In this document: positions 8,089 through 17,356 of the stretch, in pieces
How positions within the stretch are numbered: position 1 is the first letter of the stretch
How the letters are laid out: each line of letters opens with the position of its first letter
Assembly: GCA_046331625.1 (NCBI GenBank)
Contig: JAXLQL010000054.1
Location: 1-29,343 of the forward strand
Direction of reading: 5' to 3'
Source of the DNA: JAXLQL01 sp046331625
GTDB taxonomy: Bacteria; Acidobacteriota; Terriglobia; Bryobacterales; Bryobacteraceae
DNA: 29,343 nucleotides
Position numbers and translations under genes: made by a program
The notes under the pieces: model-generated
Databases searched by the model: none
Told to the model about the DNA's origin: nothing
The model's input: the letters and a program-made list of their open reading frames with translations, nothing else

Positions 8089-8132
8089 TGTGGGGCAGGC
8101 TTTCAGCCTGCTGCGCGACTTCCAGTCCCGCC
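8089..8132. repeat. REP-like twin-hairpin repeat, copy C
   Basis: TGTGGGGCAGGCTTTCAGCC, then TGCTGCGCGACTTCCAGTCC. The first hairpin is intact (GCAGGCT-TTC-AGCCTGC). The second carries GCGACT in place of GGGACT, so it pairs less well. It lies between the DUF1553 stop and the DUF1501 Shine-Dalgarno and could attenuate or protect the joint transcript. Confidence 0.75.
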
Positions 8133-8151
8133 ATCCCCTGAGGAGAACAAT

Positions 8152-9597
8152 ATGCATCTTCGACGTCACTTTCTCGCCGACATGGGCCTCGGGTTCACTG
8201 GACTCGCGCTAGGTTCCTTGCTCCATTCACAAGGCGTCGCCCGCGCCGCCACCGGCGGATGGAAACTGCCAGACGGCAAGCCCCACTTCCAACCCAAAGC
8301 CAAGCGTGTCATCTGGCTGTTCATGATCGGCGGCGCAAGCCAAGTCGAAACGTTCGACCCGAAACCCGAGCTCAACACGCACGCCGGTAAGACCTTCTCA
8401 GACAGCCCGTACGGCCACGTGCTCCAAAATCCCCTGGTGAAGAAGAACCTCCGCGAAGTCATCGAGGGGCTCCACAAAACGCACTCGAAGATCTATCCGA
8501 TGCAGGTCGGCTACCGCAAACACGGCGAGAGCGGCATCGAAGTCAGCGACTGGTTCCCGAACGTCGCCAAGCACATTGACGACATCGCCGTCGTGCGCTC
8601 CATGTGGACCACCGACAACAACCACGGCGCGCAGATGCAGTTCCACACCGGCCGCCATGTGCTCGAAGGCGTTTTCCCCACCATCGGATCTTGGATCCAC
8701 TACGGGCTCGGAGCACTCAACGAAAACCTCCCGCAGTTCGTCGTGCTGGGCGACCCCATCGACACCTGCTGCGGAGGCGTCGGAGCGCACGGCGCGAGCT
8801 ATCTCGGCCCCGAACACGGCGGCGTCCGGCTCGACGTGAACCCCGAGAATCCGCTGGCATTCGGCAAGTCGAGCGTCGATCCCGAAGTGCAAAGGCGCGA
8901 GTTCCAGTTGCTCGCCGATCTGAACAAGACCGCGGCGGTCGAGTATCCAGACGACGCGGCCATGCGCGCCCGCATCAAGTCCTATGAACTCGCCTTCCGC
9001 ATGCAGACCGCCGTGCCCGAAGTGATGAAGTTCGACGAGGAAAACGAAGCCACACGCAAACTCTACGGACTCGACCACGACGTCACACGCCCCTTCGGAC
9101 AAACCTGCCTCGCCGCGCGCAGACTCGCCGAACGCGGAGTCCGCTTCGTGCAGATCTTCCACGGCCAGAACGGCGGCGCGGGCAAGTGGGACGCACACTC
9201 CAAGCTCAAGAAGGGACACACCGAGCTCTGCGAGCAAACCGACAAGCCTGTCGCCGGACTGCTCGCCGACCTCAAGCAGCGCGGCATGCTCGACGACACG
9301 CTCGTCGCCTGGGTCACAGAGTTCGGCCGCACCCCGGGAGCGCAAGGCTCCGACGGCCGCGATCATCATCCCTACGGATTCTCGGTCTGGCTCGCCGGCG
9401 GCGGAATCAAGGGCGGCGTGGTACATGGGGCCACCGATGAGCTCGGCTTCCATGCCATCGAGAATCGACACTACGTCACCGACATCCACGCCACGGTGCT
9501 GCACCAGTTGGGTCTCGACCCCCGCAAGCTCGAGGTCCCCGGCCGCAAGCGCCTCGACATCGACTTCGGCGAACCAATCCGCGACATTATCGCGTAG
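8152..9597 (+). CDS. DUF1501 exported sulfatase-like protein
   Basis: A 481-residue protein of the DUF1501 family (alkaline-phosphatase/sulfatase-like fold, function not established). It has a Tat-type start, MHLRRHFLADMGLGFTGLAL, and AGGAG eight bases before the ATG. Family signatures include AKRVIWLFMIGGASQVETFD near 60-80, GIEVSDWFPNVAKHIDDIAVVRSM, NNHGAQMQFHTGRH, GGVGAHGASYLGPEHGGV, LDDTLVAWVTEFGRTPGAQGSDGRDHHPYGFSVWLAGGG, and the C-terminal DIHATVLHQLGLDPRKLEVPGRKRLDI. DUF1501 genes are nearly always paired with a PSCyt1/DUF1549/DUF1553 gene, as here. Both products should be outside the cytoplasm and probably act together. Confidence 0.93.
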   Translation: MHLRRHFLADMGLGFTGLALGSLLHSQGVARAATGGWKLPDGKPHFQPKAKRVIWLFMIGGASQVETFDPKPELNTHAGKTFSDSPYGHVLQNPLVKKNLREVIEGLHKTHSKIYPMQVGYRKHGESGIEVSDWFPNVAKHIDDIAVVRSMWTTDNNHGAQMQFHTGRHVLEGVFPTIGSWIHYGLGALNENLPQFVVLGDPIDTCCGGVGAHGASYLGPEHGGVRLDVNPENPLAFGKSSVDPEVQRREFQLLADLNKTAAVEYPDDAAMRARIKSYELAFRMQTAVPEVMKFDEENEATRKLYGLDHDVTRPFGQTCLAARRLAERGVRFVQIFHGQNGGAGKWDAHSKLKKGHTELCEQTDKPVAGLLADLKQRGMLDDTLVAWVTEFGRTPGAQGSDGRDHHPYGFSVWLAGGGIKGGVVHGATDELGFHAIENRHYVTDIHATVLHQLGLDPRKLEVPGRKRLDIDFGEPIRDIIA

Positions 9598-9602
9598 TTG
9601 GC

Positions 9603-9608
9603 TATACT
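9603..9608 (+). promoter_or_regulatory. Candidate -10 box for tRNA-Val
   Basis: TATACT, 18 bases before the first base of the mature tRNA, sits inside GGCTATACTG, which is repeated before the SMP-30 gene at 2448-2457. Just upstream, a small hairpin (CGCGA-CATTA-TCGCG, 9580-9594) overlaps the DUF1501 stop codon. No clear -35 box is seen. Confidence 0.4.
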
Positions 9609-9626
9609 GGAAAGACACTCGCCTTC

Positions 9627-9703
9627 GGGCGCGTAGCTCAGTTGGTTAGAGCGCCTGCTTCACACGCAGGAGGTCACAGGTTCGAGTCCTGTCGCGCCCA
9701 CCA
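9627..9703 (+). tRNA. tRNA-Val (anticodon CAC), CCA encoded
   Basis: The full cloverleaf can be drawn by eye. Acceptor stem GGGCGCG/CGCGCCC is followed by discriminator A and an encoded CCA (9701-9703). The D arm is in TAGCTCAGTTGGTTAGAGC. Anticodon stem CCTGC/GCAGG encloses loop TTCACAC, so the anticodon is CAC (valine, reading GUG). The T arm is ACAGG-TTCGAGT-CCTGT. The DNA downstream holds a gene remnant and a retroelement, as is common beside tRNA genes, but no repeated copy of the tRNA 3' end is visible that would mark an integrated island. Confidence 0.97.
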
Positions 9704-9960
9704 TCACACCCGCCAGATCACCCAGACCGTCGGTCATCACGAGAGCCATTCGCGGGAGGCCGCCCCATCCGTAGCGTCGTTTGACGCAGACTCAGCGGAT
9801 CTGGCGAACGGATTCAGCCTTCGCGGCACGGAGCCGAACGTGCTCAATCACGAGGCAGGAAGCTGCCAGTGATGAGCCTCATTGGGGGCGGTTCCAATGG
9901 TTGCTGCACAGAGATAGATTGCTGGTGGCCGCTGGGACTCGAGTCAGCAGCGTAAGAAAC
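9704..9960. other. Spacer after tRNA-Val, no assignable gene
   Basis: Together with the remnant that follows, this makes a 482-bp stretch without an intact gene between the tRNA and the intron. A frame open from 9781 passes through it into the deacetylase remnant, but its first 45 or so residues (MTQTQRIWRTDSAF...) match nothing I recognise. Confidence 0.4.
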
Positions 9961-10146
9961 GCGCTCGCGTTGCTCCCTCCTATAGCCGGCGAGCCTTTGG
10001 TGCTCGCCTACCATCGATTCGGTTTCATGAGAGGAAGCACCACTGTCGAGCCAGCCGTGTTCGAAGCGCACTTCGCGGCGATCCGCGCCCGCCACATCGA
10101 TGCGCTCGTGCGCAGTGCGAGCCGCCTAGCGAACTTTCCGGCGCAA
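9961..10146 (+). pseudogene. Polysaccharide deacetylase N-terminal remnant
   Basis: In the frame open from 9781, the stretch LALLPPIAGEPLVLAYHRFG continues as FMRGSTTVEPAVFEAHFAAI, then RARHIDALV. This resembles the start of polysaccharide (chitooligosaccharide) deacetylases: the PLVL-YHR strand, then a T-V-xxx-FE-h-h-xx-I-xxxH segment. The catalytic NodB motifs (FDDG, HxxxH) never appear. After about 10110 the frame becomes unrelated and runs into the repeat and intron. It is therefore a short decayed fragment, probably cut by a rearrangement next to the tRNA. The assignment rests on about 40 residues. Confidence 0.45.
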
Positions 10147-10164
10147 AGATTCCATGGTTCAGAT

Positions 10165-10185
10165 TGTGGGCAGGCTTTCAGCCTG
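10165..10185. repeat. REP-like repeat copy D, left half (split by the intron)
   Basis: TGTGGGCAGGCTTTCAGCCTG matches the first hairpin and flank of the other copies, then stops abruptly. The missing right half, CGCGGGACTCTCC, is found at 12113 on the other side of the intron. Joining the two restores CAGCCTGCGCGGGACT exactly as in copy A (1811-1826). Confidence 0.8.
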
Positions 10186-10534
10186 GATAGCGCCGGGATA
10201 AACCGGCATGGAGTAGCGAATGAAAGAGTCGTACAGAGAAGGAATAGCCAACCACTCTGGCCCCGACCCATGTGATGGCGGCCGCAAGACCGTGATTGAA
10301 GCGTTGGATAGGGGTATCGGTAGGCTGGGTATTGAGCTCCGAAATCAAGCAGTGCCGGGAGCCGACGGCGTCAGGCAGCAAGGAAGGCAACAACGCGCGT
10401 GCGCGGAAGGGCGAGGCGTGGCGCGGCCCGGCGGAGTCGAAGACCCCAAGCATGCCGAGAAACTCCATGCGCGAGAACCGGGAGACCCGGTTGCCGCCCG
10501 CAGCCGAGAGGCGGCGGGCCGGAAGGAGAACGCG
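10186..10534 (+). ncRNA. 5' ribozyme part of the group II intron (before the maturase ORF)
   Basis: About 350 bases between the 5' junction and the maturase start, where domains I-IV should fold. Short GC-rich hairpins are visible, for example GCCGG-GATAAA-CCGGC at 10192-10207. The stretch is open in the maturase frame from 10220 (MKESYREGIANHSGPDPCDG...). I treat that as ribozyme sequence that happens to lack stops, because the Shine-Dalgarno sits at 10521-10528 next to the ATG at 10535. Confidence 0.6.
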
Positions 10535-12055
10535 ATGAGCGGCAAGACCTTCATGAACGGCAGCGGGGAGTCGTACAGCGGCATAGTACCGACGAAGCAG
10601 CCGAACGAAGCCGCGCAAGCGGTGGAGGAGGCAGTGGAGGGAAGGCCGCTGACCAAGGAGAACACGCAACGGCCTAACCCGTGCCGGACGCAGAGCCGGG
10701 AAAGTGGGACAAGCGGGCTGGGGCGTGTACGCGAAGCAGCAAGAAAGGATAGGAAGAGGAAGTTCACAGCGCTCCTGCACCATGTAACGATCGAACTGCT
10801 CCGGGACAGTTACCAAAGCCTGAAGAAGAAGGCGGCGGCCGGGGTGGACGGAGTGACGTGGGAAGAGTATGGAAAGAGGATGGAGGGAAGGCTAGCCGAC
10901 CTGCACAGCCGAATCCATCGAGGAGCGTATCGAGCGCAGCCGTCGCGAAGAGTGTGGATCCCGAAAGCCGATGGGAGGCAACGACCATTGGGGATCGCGG
11001 CGCTGGAAGACAAAATCGTACAGCGAGCGGTCGGGGAAGTGCTGAACCAGATCTGGGAAGTGGACTTCAAGGGATTCAGCTACGGATTCCGGCCCGGGCG
11101 AAGCCAGCATGATGCGCTGGATGCGCTGTGGGTGGGGATCATGCGCAAGAAAGTGAACTGGATACTCGACTTGGACATCCGAAGCTTTTTCGATCGAATC
11201 CAGCATGAATGGCTGGTAAAGTTCGTCGAACAACGGGTAGGAGACCAGCGAGTCGTACGCCTGATCCAGAAATGGCTGAAGGCGGGCGTGGTGGAGAAGG
11301 GCGAGTGGAGCCAGAACGAGGAGGGTAGTCCGCAAGGGTCGGTGATCTCGCCGATTTTGGCGAACCTATACCTGCACTACGTACTGGACGTCTGGGCAGA
11401 GCACTGGCGGAACAAGCAGGCCAAAGGTGACGTGGTCATCGTGCGCTATGCCGACGATGCAGTGCTGGGATTCCAACACCGGGCAGAAGCCGAGCAGTTC
11501 CTGGAGCAGTTGAAGGAACGGCTGGGGAAGTTCGGGATGGAATTGCACCCGGAAAAGACGCGCCTGATCGAGTTTGGGCGGATGGCCGCTCAACGGCGCA
11601 GCAAGCGAGGGGAAGGAGAACCGGAGACGTTCAACTTTCTGGGGTTCACCCATATCTGTGGAACCAACTACACGACGGGCAACTTCGCGGTGCACCGGCG
11701 CACGATCGGCAAACGGATGGCAGCCAAGCTCAAGCAGATAAGCGAGCAGTTGCGCAAACGAATGCACGAGAAGGTGACGGGAACCTTGGAGTGGCTCCAA
11801 CAAGTAGTGAGGGGATTCTTCCAATACCACGCAGTGCCGGGCAACACGGAGCGACTGAACGCCTTCCGGCGGGATGTCGCCCGGCTCTGGTATCTGGCGC
11901 TACGGCGTCGAAGCCAGAGGAGCCGGCTGAATCGGAGCCGCTTCGAGGAGCGGCTCGCGAGCTTGCTGCCACCAGTCCAAGTCCTGCATCCGTATCCCGG
12001 TGTGCGATTCGACGTCAAGCACCCCAACATCCGAGGTAGGAACCGTGTGCGTTAG
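10535..12055 (+). CDS. ltrA: Group II intron reverse transcriptase/maturase
   Basis: A 506-residue protein. The start at 10535 is chosen because GGAAGGAG lies six bases upstream; the same frame stays open to 10220, but that part is ribozyme. RT motifs run in order: GVDGVTWEEY (about 103-112), PKADGRQRPLGIAALEDKIVQ (RT2), FSYGFRPGRSQHDAL, LDLDIRSFFDRI with catalytic Asp214, NEEGSPQGSVISPILANLYL (RT4), VRYADDAVLGF with D307/D308, and FNFLGFTH. A basic maturase/thumb region follows (about 395-506), ending RNRVR. No HNH endonuclease domain is present. It makes cDNA from the intron RNA and helps splicing. All catalytic residues are intact. Its stop codon lies inside domain V. Confidence 0.95.
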   Translation: MSGKTFMNGSGESYSGIVPTKQPNEAAQAVEEAVEGRPLTKENTQRPNPCRTQSRESGTSGLGRVREAARKDRKRKFTALLHHVTIELLRDSYQSLKKKAAAGVDGVTWEEYGKRMEGRLADLHSRIHRGAYRAQPSRRVWIPKADGRQRPLGIAALEDKIVQRAVGEVLNQIWEVDFKGFSYGFRPGRSQHDALDALWVGIMRKKVNWILDLDIRSFFDRIQHEWLVKFVEQRVGDQRVVRLIQKWLKAGVVEKGEWSQNEEGSPQGSVISPILANLYLHYVLDVWAEHWRNKQAKGDVVIVRYADDAVLGFQHRAEAEQFLEQLKERLGKFGMELHPEKTRLIEFGRMAAQRRSKRGEGEPETFNFLGFTHICGTNYTTGNFAVHRRTIGKRMAAKLKQISEQLRKRMHEKVTGTLEWLQQVVRGFFQYHAVPGNTERLNAFRRDVARLWYLALRRRSQRSRLNRSRFEERLASLLPPVQVLHPYPGVRFDVKHPNIRGRNRVR

Positions 12056-12112
12056 GAGCGCCAGCACGGGTCTGTGCGGGGGGCGGTGGGTAACCACCGT
12101 CCCTACCGCGAC
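12040..12112 (+). ncRNA. Group II intron domains V and VI
   Basis: 12040-12073 is exactly 34 nt. The lower stem (GAACCGUGU with GCACGGGUCU, one A-G mismatch) is followed by a two-base bulge (CA) on the 3' strand and an upper GCG/CGC stem, the known domain V plan. 12074-12112 forms a hairpin, GGGGCGGUGG-GUAA-CCACCGUCCC, on a GCGG/CCGC base, with UA unpaired on the 3' side. A12105 is the branch-point candidate, seven bases from the end. The catalytic triad position reads AAC rather than AGC. Confidence 0.75.
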
Positions 12113-12636
12113 CGCGGGACTCTCCAGAAACTCGACGCCGATTCCGATATCGGCAGTGGCCTTGCCGTGTGGGGCGGGCTTTAGCCTGCGCGGGACTTCA
12201 GTCCCGCTGCCGCCGCACGCACCAACACGCGGCAACCCGCGCCGGAACCACGCTTTGCGAGTTTCCGGTGCTTGGATCGGTGCCCCGCCGTACACGCTTC
12301 AGTCCCGCTTCCGATTCCCGGTGCCCAGGCCCCGCCAGCGAACTTTAACCCCTCCCGAAGGGTGCTTGGGCGGCTTCCACTTCGGTTTCCGCTATTGGCG
12401 GGTGATGGCGTGCGAGTACCTCTCGAATTTCGCGCCGGAAAGTAGCGAGGTGTGCCCGTGCCGGCTGGCAGCGCGGGCGATCCCGGCGGTGGGAACTCGG
12501 ATGCGACCTCGCAGATCTGTGCGCGGCAGCGGATGCAGGCAGGCTCCACCGGCGCACTCGTGGCCGCCAGCGTCCGGCAGGCCCGCGATTGGCTTCGCGA
12601 GCTGGGGCTGGTACACGGCGTGCAGCCGAAAACAGC
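12113..12636. other. Repeat-rich spacer before the phosphorylase gene
   Basis: 524 bp. It starts with the right half of split repeat copy D (12113-12125), then holds a full copy E (12168-12207) and a lone half-hairpin, CTTCAGTCCCGC, at 12297-12308. The rest, up to 12451, shows no convincing gene on either strand. A short frame at 12452-12640 is listed separately. Confidence 0.6.
12168..12207. repeat. REP-like twin-hairpin repeat, copy E
   Basis: TGTGGGGCGGGCTTTAGCCT, then GCGCGGGACTTCAGTCCCGC. The second hairpin is perfect (GCGGGACT-TC-AGTCCCGC). The first pairs as GGGCT-TT-AGCCT with a wobble. It is only 56 bp from the 3' end of the group II intron, so two repeat copies flank this end. Confidence 0.85.
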
Positions 12637-12640
12637 ATGA
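12452..12640 (+). CDS. Possible short upstream ORF overlapping the phosphorylase start
   Basis: A GTG-initiated frame of 62 residues (MPVPAGSAGDPGGGNSDATS...) whose TGA overlaps the phosphorylase ATG as ATGA, the pattern of translational coupling. The second half (GALVAASVRQARDWLRELGL) looks like a plausible helical protein end. I do not recognise it. It may be a real small gene, the tail of a lost gene, or chance in GC-rich DNA. Confidence 0.25.
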   Translation: MPVPAGSAGDPGGGNSDATSQICARQRMQAGSTGALVAASVRQARDWLRELGLVHGVQPKTA

Positions 12641-14334
12641 ACGGTTCGCTCGCCCACCAGGTGGCGTACTTCTCGATGGAGATTGCGCTCGATCCCTCGA
12701 TTCCCACCTATGCCGGAGGTTTGGGCATCCTCGCGGGCGACACGTTGCGAGCGGCCGCGGATCTCGACGTGCCGATGGTCGCCGTGACGCTGGTGCACCG
12801 GCGCGGATACTTCCGCCAAGAGTTGACCCCCGAAGGACAGCAGCGCGCGGTTCCTCTCGAGTGGCAGCCGGAACAGAAGCTCGAATTGATGAAGCCCACC
12901 GTGACGGTTCGCGTGGAAGGCCGCGCCGTGTTGGTGCGGGCGTGGCGGTTCGTCATTTCCGGCTGCGGCGGCGATGTGGTTCCGGTCTACCTACTGGACA
13001 CGGACGTAGAGGGCAATGCGGCAGAGGACCGGCGCCTCACCGATACGCTCTATGGTGGCGATAGCCGCTACCGCCTGTGCCAGGAAGCGATACTCGGGAT
13101 CGGAGGAGTGGAGATCCTGCCGAAGCTGGGCCACGCGCACATCAGCAGCTACCACTTGAACGAAGGGCATGCGGCGCTGCTGGCGCTCGCCTTGGTGGAA
13201 CAGCAACTCGGGGGGCGTTCGCTCGAACAAGTGACGATGGATGATGCCCGGGCCGTGCACGCCAAGTGCGTTTTCACCACGCATACTCCGGTGCCCGCCG
13301 GACACGACCAGTTCCCAATCGCCCTCGTGCGGCAAGTATTGGGAGACGCCAGGACCGTTGCGCTCGAGCGGACCAAAGCGTACGCGGGCCAACAGCTCAA
13401 CATGACCTACCTCGGCATGTACGCCTCACGTTACATCAACGGCGTGGCGATGCAGCACGGCGAGGTCTCGCGCGGCATGTTTCCAGACTATCCGGTGCGC
13501 GCGATCACCAACGGCGTTCACGCGGCCACGTGGACCACCAAGCCGTTCGCCGATCTCTTTGACCGGCACATTCCGGAGTGGCGGCGCGACAACCTGTACC
13601 TGCGATACGCGGTGGGAATTGCCAGGCGCGAGATTCAAGACGCGCACGCCGAAGCCAAGCGGGCGCTCATCGCCGAGGTGGACCGGCGCACCGGTACCAA
13701 GCTGCAGGAATCCGCATTCACCATCGGATTCGCCCGGCGCTCGGCGCTCTACAAGCGGGCGAGCCTGATCTTCTCTGACCTCGATCGGATCCTGAACATC
13801 GACAAAGTGGTGGGTCCCATTCAGTTCGTCTTCGGCGGCAAGGCTCATCCGCAGGACGAAGACGGCAAGGCGATGATCGCCCGCGTTTTCGAAGCCAAGC
13901 GGCGGTTGGGAGACACCGCGCCAGTGGCGTTCCTGCCCGATTTCGATTGGGCCGTTGCGCCTCTGGTCTATGCAGGCGTGGACCTTTGGCTGAACACTCC
14001 CAAGCGGCCGCAGGAGGCTTCCGGAACCAGCGGCATGAAAGCCGCACTCAACGGCGTCCCGAGCCTGAGCGTGCTCGACGGCTGGTGGCTCGAGGGTTGC
14101 TTCGAGGGCGTGACGGGCTGGCCGATCGGTCACTCGGAAGTGGCCGAGACTGAAGAGATGGAGGTCGCTTCGCTCTATCAGAAGCTCGAGCAAGTCATCC
14201 TGCCCATGTACTTCGGCAGGCCCACGGCGTATGCCGAAGTGATGCGGTCCGCCATTGCGATCAACGGCAGCTTCTTCAATACGCAGAGAATGGTTTCGCA
14301 GTACGTGGCCAATGCCTACGTGCTGCCACCTTGA
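12637..14334 (+). CDS. glgP: Alpha-glucan (glycogen) phosphorylase, short GT35 type
   Basis: A 565-residue cytoplasmic phosphorylase of the short alpha-glucan family. It releases glucose 1-phosphate from glycogen or maltodextrin with pyridoxal phosphate. The N-terminus VAYFSMEIALDPSIPTYAGGLGILAGDTL is characteristic. It is followed by SYHLNEGHAALLAL, FTTHTPVPAGHDQFP, NGVAMQHGEVSRGMFP, ITNGVHAATW, the PLP site PQEASGTSGMKAALNG with Lys468 and SVLDGWWLEG. The frame is open back to 12589, but the ATG at 12637 gives the family's normal start. The gene is the first of a same-strand group (glycosidase, small membrane protein, dihaem cytochrome), so stored glucan breakdown may be co-expressed with them. 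The family assignment is secure. Confidence 0.95.
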   Translation: MNGSLAHQVAYFSMEIALDPSIPTYAGGLGILAGDTLRAAADLDVPMVAVTLVHRRGYFRQELTPEGQQRAVPLEWQPEQKLELMKPTVTVRVEGRAVLVRAWRFVISGCGGDVVPVYLLDTDVEGNAAEDRRLTDTLYGGDSRYRLCQEAILGIGGVEILPKLGHAHISSYHLNEGHAALLALALVEQQLGGRSLEQVTMDDARAVHAKCVFTTHTPVPAGHDQFPIALVRQVLGDARTVALERTKAYAGQQLNMTYLGMYASRYINGVAMQHGEVSRGMFPDYPVRAITNGVHAATWTTKPFADLFDRHIPEWRRDNLYLRYAVGIARREIQDAHAEAKRALIAEVDRRTGTKLQESAFTIGFARRSALYKRASLIFSDLDRILNIDKVVGPIQFVFGGKAHPQDEDGKAMIARVFEAKRRLGDTAPVAFLPDFDWAVAPLVYAGVDLWLNTPKRPQEASGTSGMKAALNGVPSLSVLDGWWLEGCFEGVTGWPIGHSEVAETEEMEVASLYQKLEQVILPMYFGRPTAYAEVMRSAIAINGSFFNTQRMVSQYVANAYVLPP

Positions 14335-14504
14335 TCGGGTGTGAGTGATGACGAGCACTGGCATGATTCGGGAAGGAATCCGGCTGCGGGAGACGGCCGA
14401 ACCGCGCACTCCGTGGAAGCGATGGAGTCCGTACCTCAGCGAGCGCGCGTGGGCACGGTGCGCGAAGACGATTCCCAATCCGGATCAGTCTGGGAGTACT
14501 TCGA
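14335..14504. repeat. 170-bp tandem duplication, degenerate upstream copy
   Basis: This stretch repeats the start of the glycosidase gene found at 14505-14674, with a period of 170 bp. ATG at 14348 corresponds to ATG at 14518. Identity is high over the first 125 bp and lower at the end, so the copy is not recent. Confidence 0.9.
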
Positions 14505-14516
14505 TCGGGAGTGAGC
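14348..14516 (+). pseudogene. Truncated, frameshifted copy of the glycosidase 5' end
   Basis: It reads MTSTGMIREGIRLRETAEPR and continues TPWKRWSPYLSERAW, matching residues 1-36 of the next gene (MASTGMTREGIRLRETAEPR...). In a G run near 14450 this copy has three Gs where the intact gene has four, which shifts the frame. Adding one G restores GTVREDDSQSGSVWEYFDRE before a TGA at 14511-14513. The copy therefore carries only about 55 codons of the gene and cannot make a working enzyme. The raw frame runs on to 14536 in unrelated codons. A leftover translation start here may affect expression of the real gene just downstream. Confidence 0.8.
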
Positions 14517-14517
14517 G

Positions 14518-17154
<2,637 letters not shown>

Positions 17155-17199
17155 GTGGTCGAGAACGTGCACCATTTCTTGGAGTGAAAGGAGGTCTCC

Positions 17200-17328
17200 A
17201 TGGAAATCGGATGGGACCATTGGGCGGTGTTGGGAGCGCCATTTGTGGCGTTGGCCGGATTGATTATCTTTGTTCTGCTTCGGAGGCACAAAGAGAAACC
17301 TCCGGACGATCACATCCTCAAGCAGTAA
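17200..17328 (+). CDS. 42-residue single-span membrane protein
   Basis: MEIGWDHWAVLGAPFVALAG, then LIIFVLLRRHKEKPPDDHIL, then KQ. One transmembrane helix (about residues 8-27) is followed by a basic stop-transfer stretch and a short cytoplasmic tail. A strong Shine-Dalgarno, AAAGGAGGT (17187-17195), sits four bases before the ATG, so it is very likely translated. It lies 45 bp after the glycosidase and 28 bp before the dihaem cytochrome gene, which has its own AAAGGAGG. Size and topology recall CcoQ/CcoS-like helper peptides of haem-copper oxidases, but the sequence itself does not identify it. It may anchor or assist the cytochrome encoded next. Confidence 0.7.
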   Translation: MEIGWDHWAVLGAPFVALAGLIIFVLLRRHKEKPPDDHILKQ

Positions 17329-17356
17329 CCACTCGACTCTAGGAAAGGAGGCTCGT

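Larger units (their letters stand above)
10186..12112 (+). mobile_element. Group II intron with reverse transcriptase, inserted in a REP-like repeat
   Basis: The limits come from two independent signs. Outside, the left and right halves of a twin-hairpin repeat meet exactly at 10185/12113. Inside, the 3' end folds as a group II domain V (12040-12073) and domain VI (12074-12112) with a bulged A at 12105, seven bases before the proposed 3' splice site ...GAC. The element is 1,927 bp and encodes a reverse transcriptase/maturase at 10535-12055 with no HNH endonuclease. The first bases, GATAGCG, do not match the usual GUGYG start, so the 5' end may be truncated or non-standard. The leading hairpin GCCGG-GATAAA-CCGGC lies at 10192-10207. 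Confidence 0.85.

Noticed and set aside
8398..9618. Minus-strand frame (406 codons) opposite the DUF1501 gene
   Set aside because: Antisense of a conserved gene; no start signal or motif.
10220..10534. N-terminal extension of the reverse transcriptase (MKESYREGIANHSG...)
   Set aside because: The Shine-Dalgarno and ATG at 10521-10537 fix the start; the upstream open stretch lies in the intron's ribozyme part.
1797..12308. CRISPR array
   Set aside because: The repeats are kilobases apart, lie between unrelated genes and have no regular spacers; no cas gene is seen.
9627..12636. tRNA-bounded integrative island with att repeats
   Set aside because: No second copy of the tRNA 3' end and no integrase gene in the window; the retroelement alone explains the insertion.
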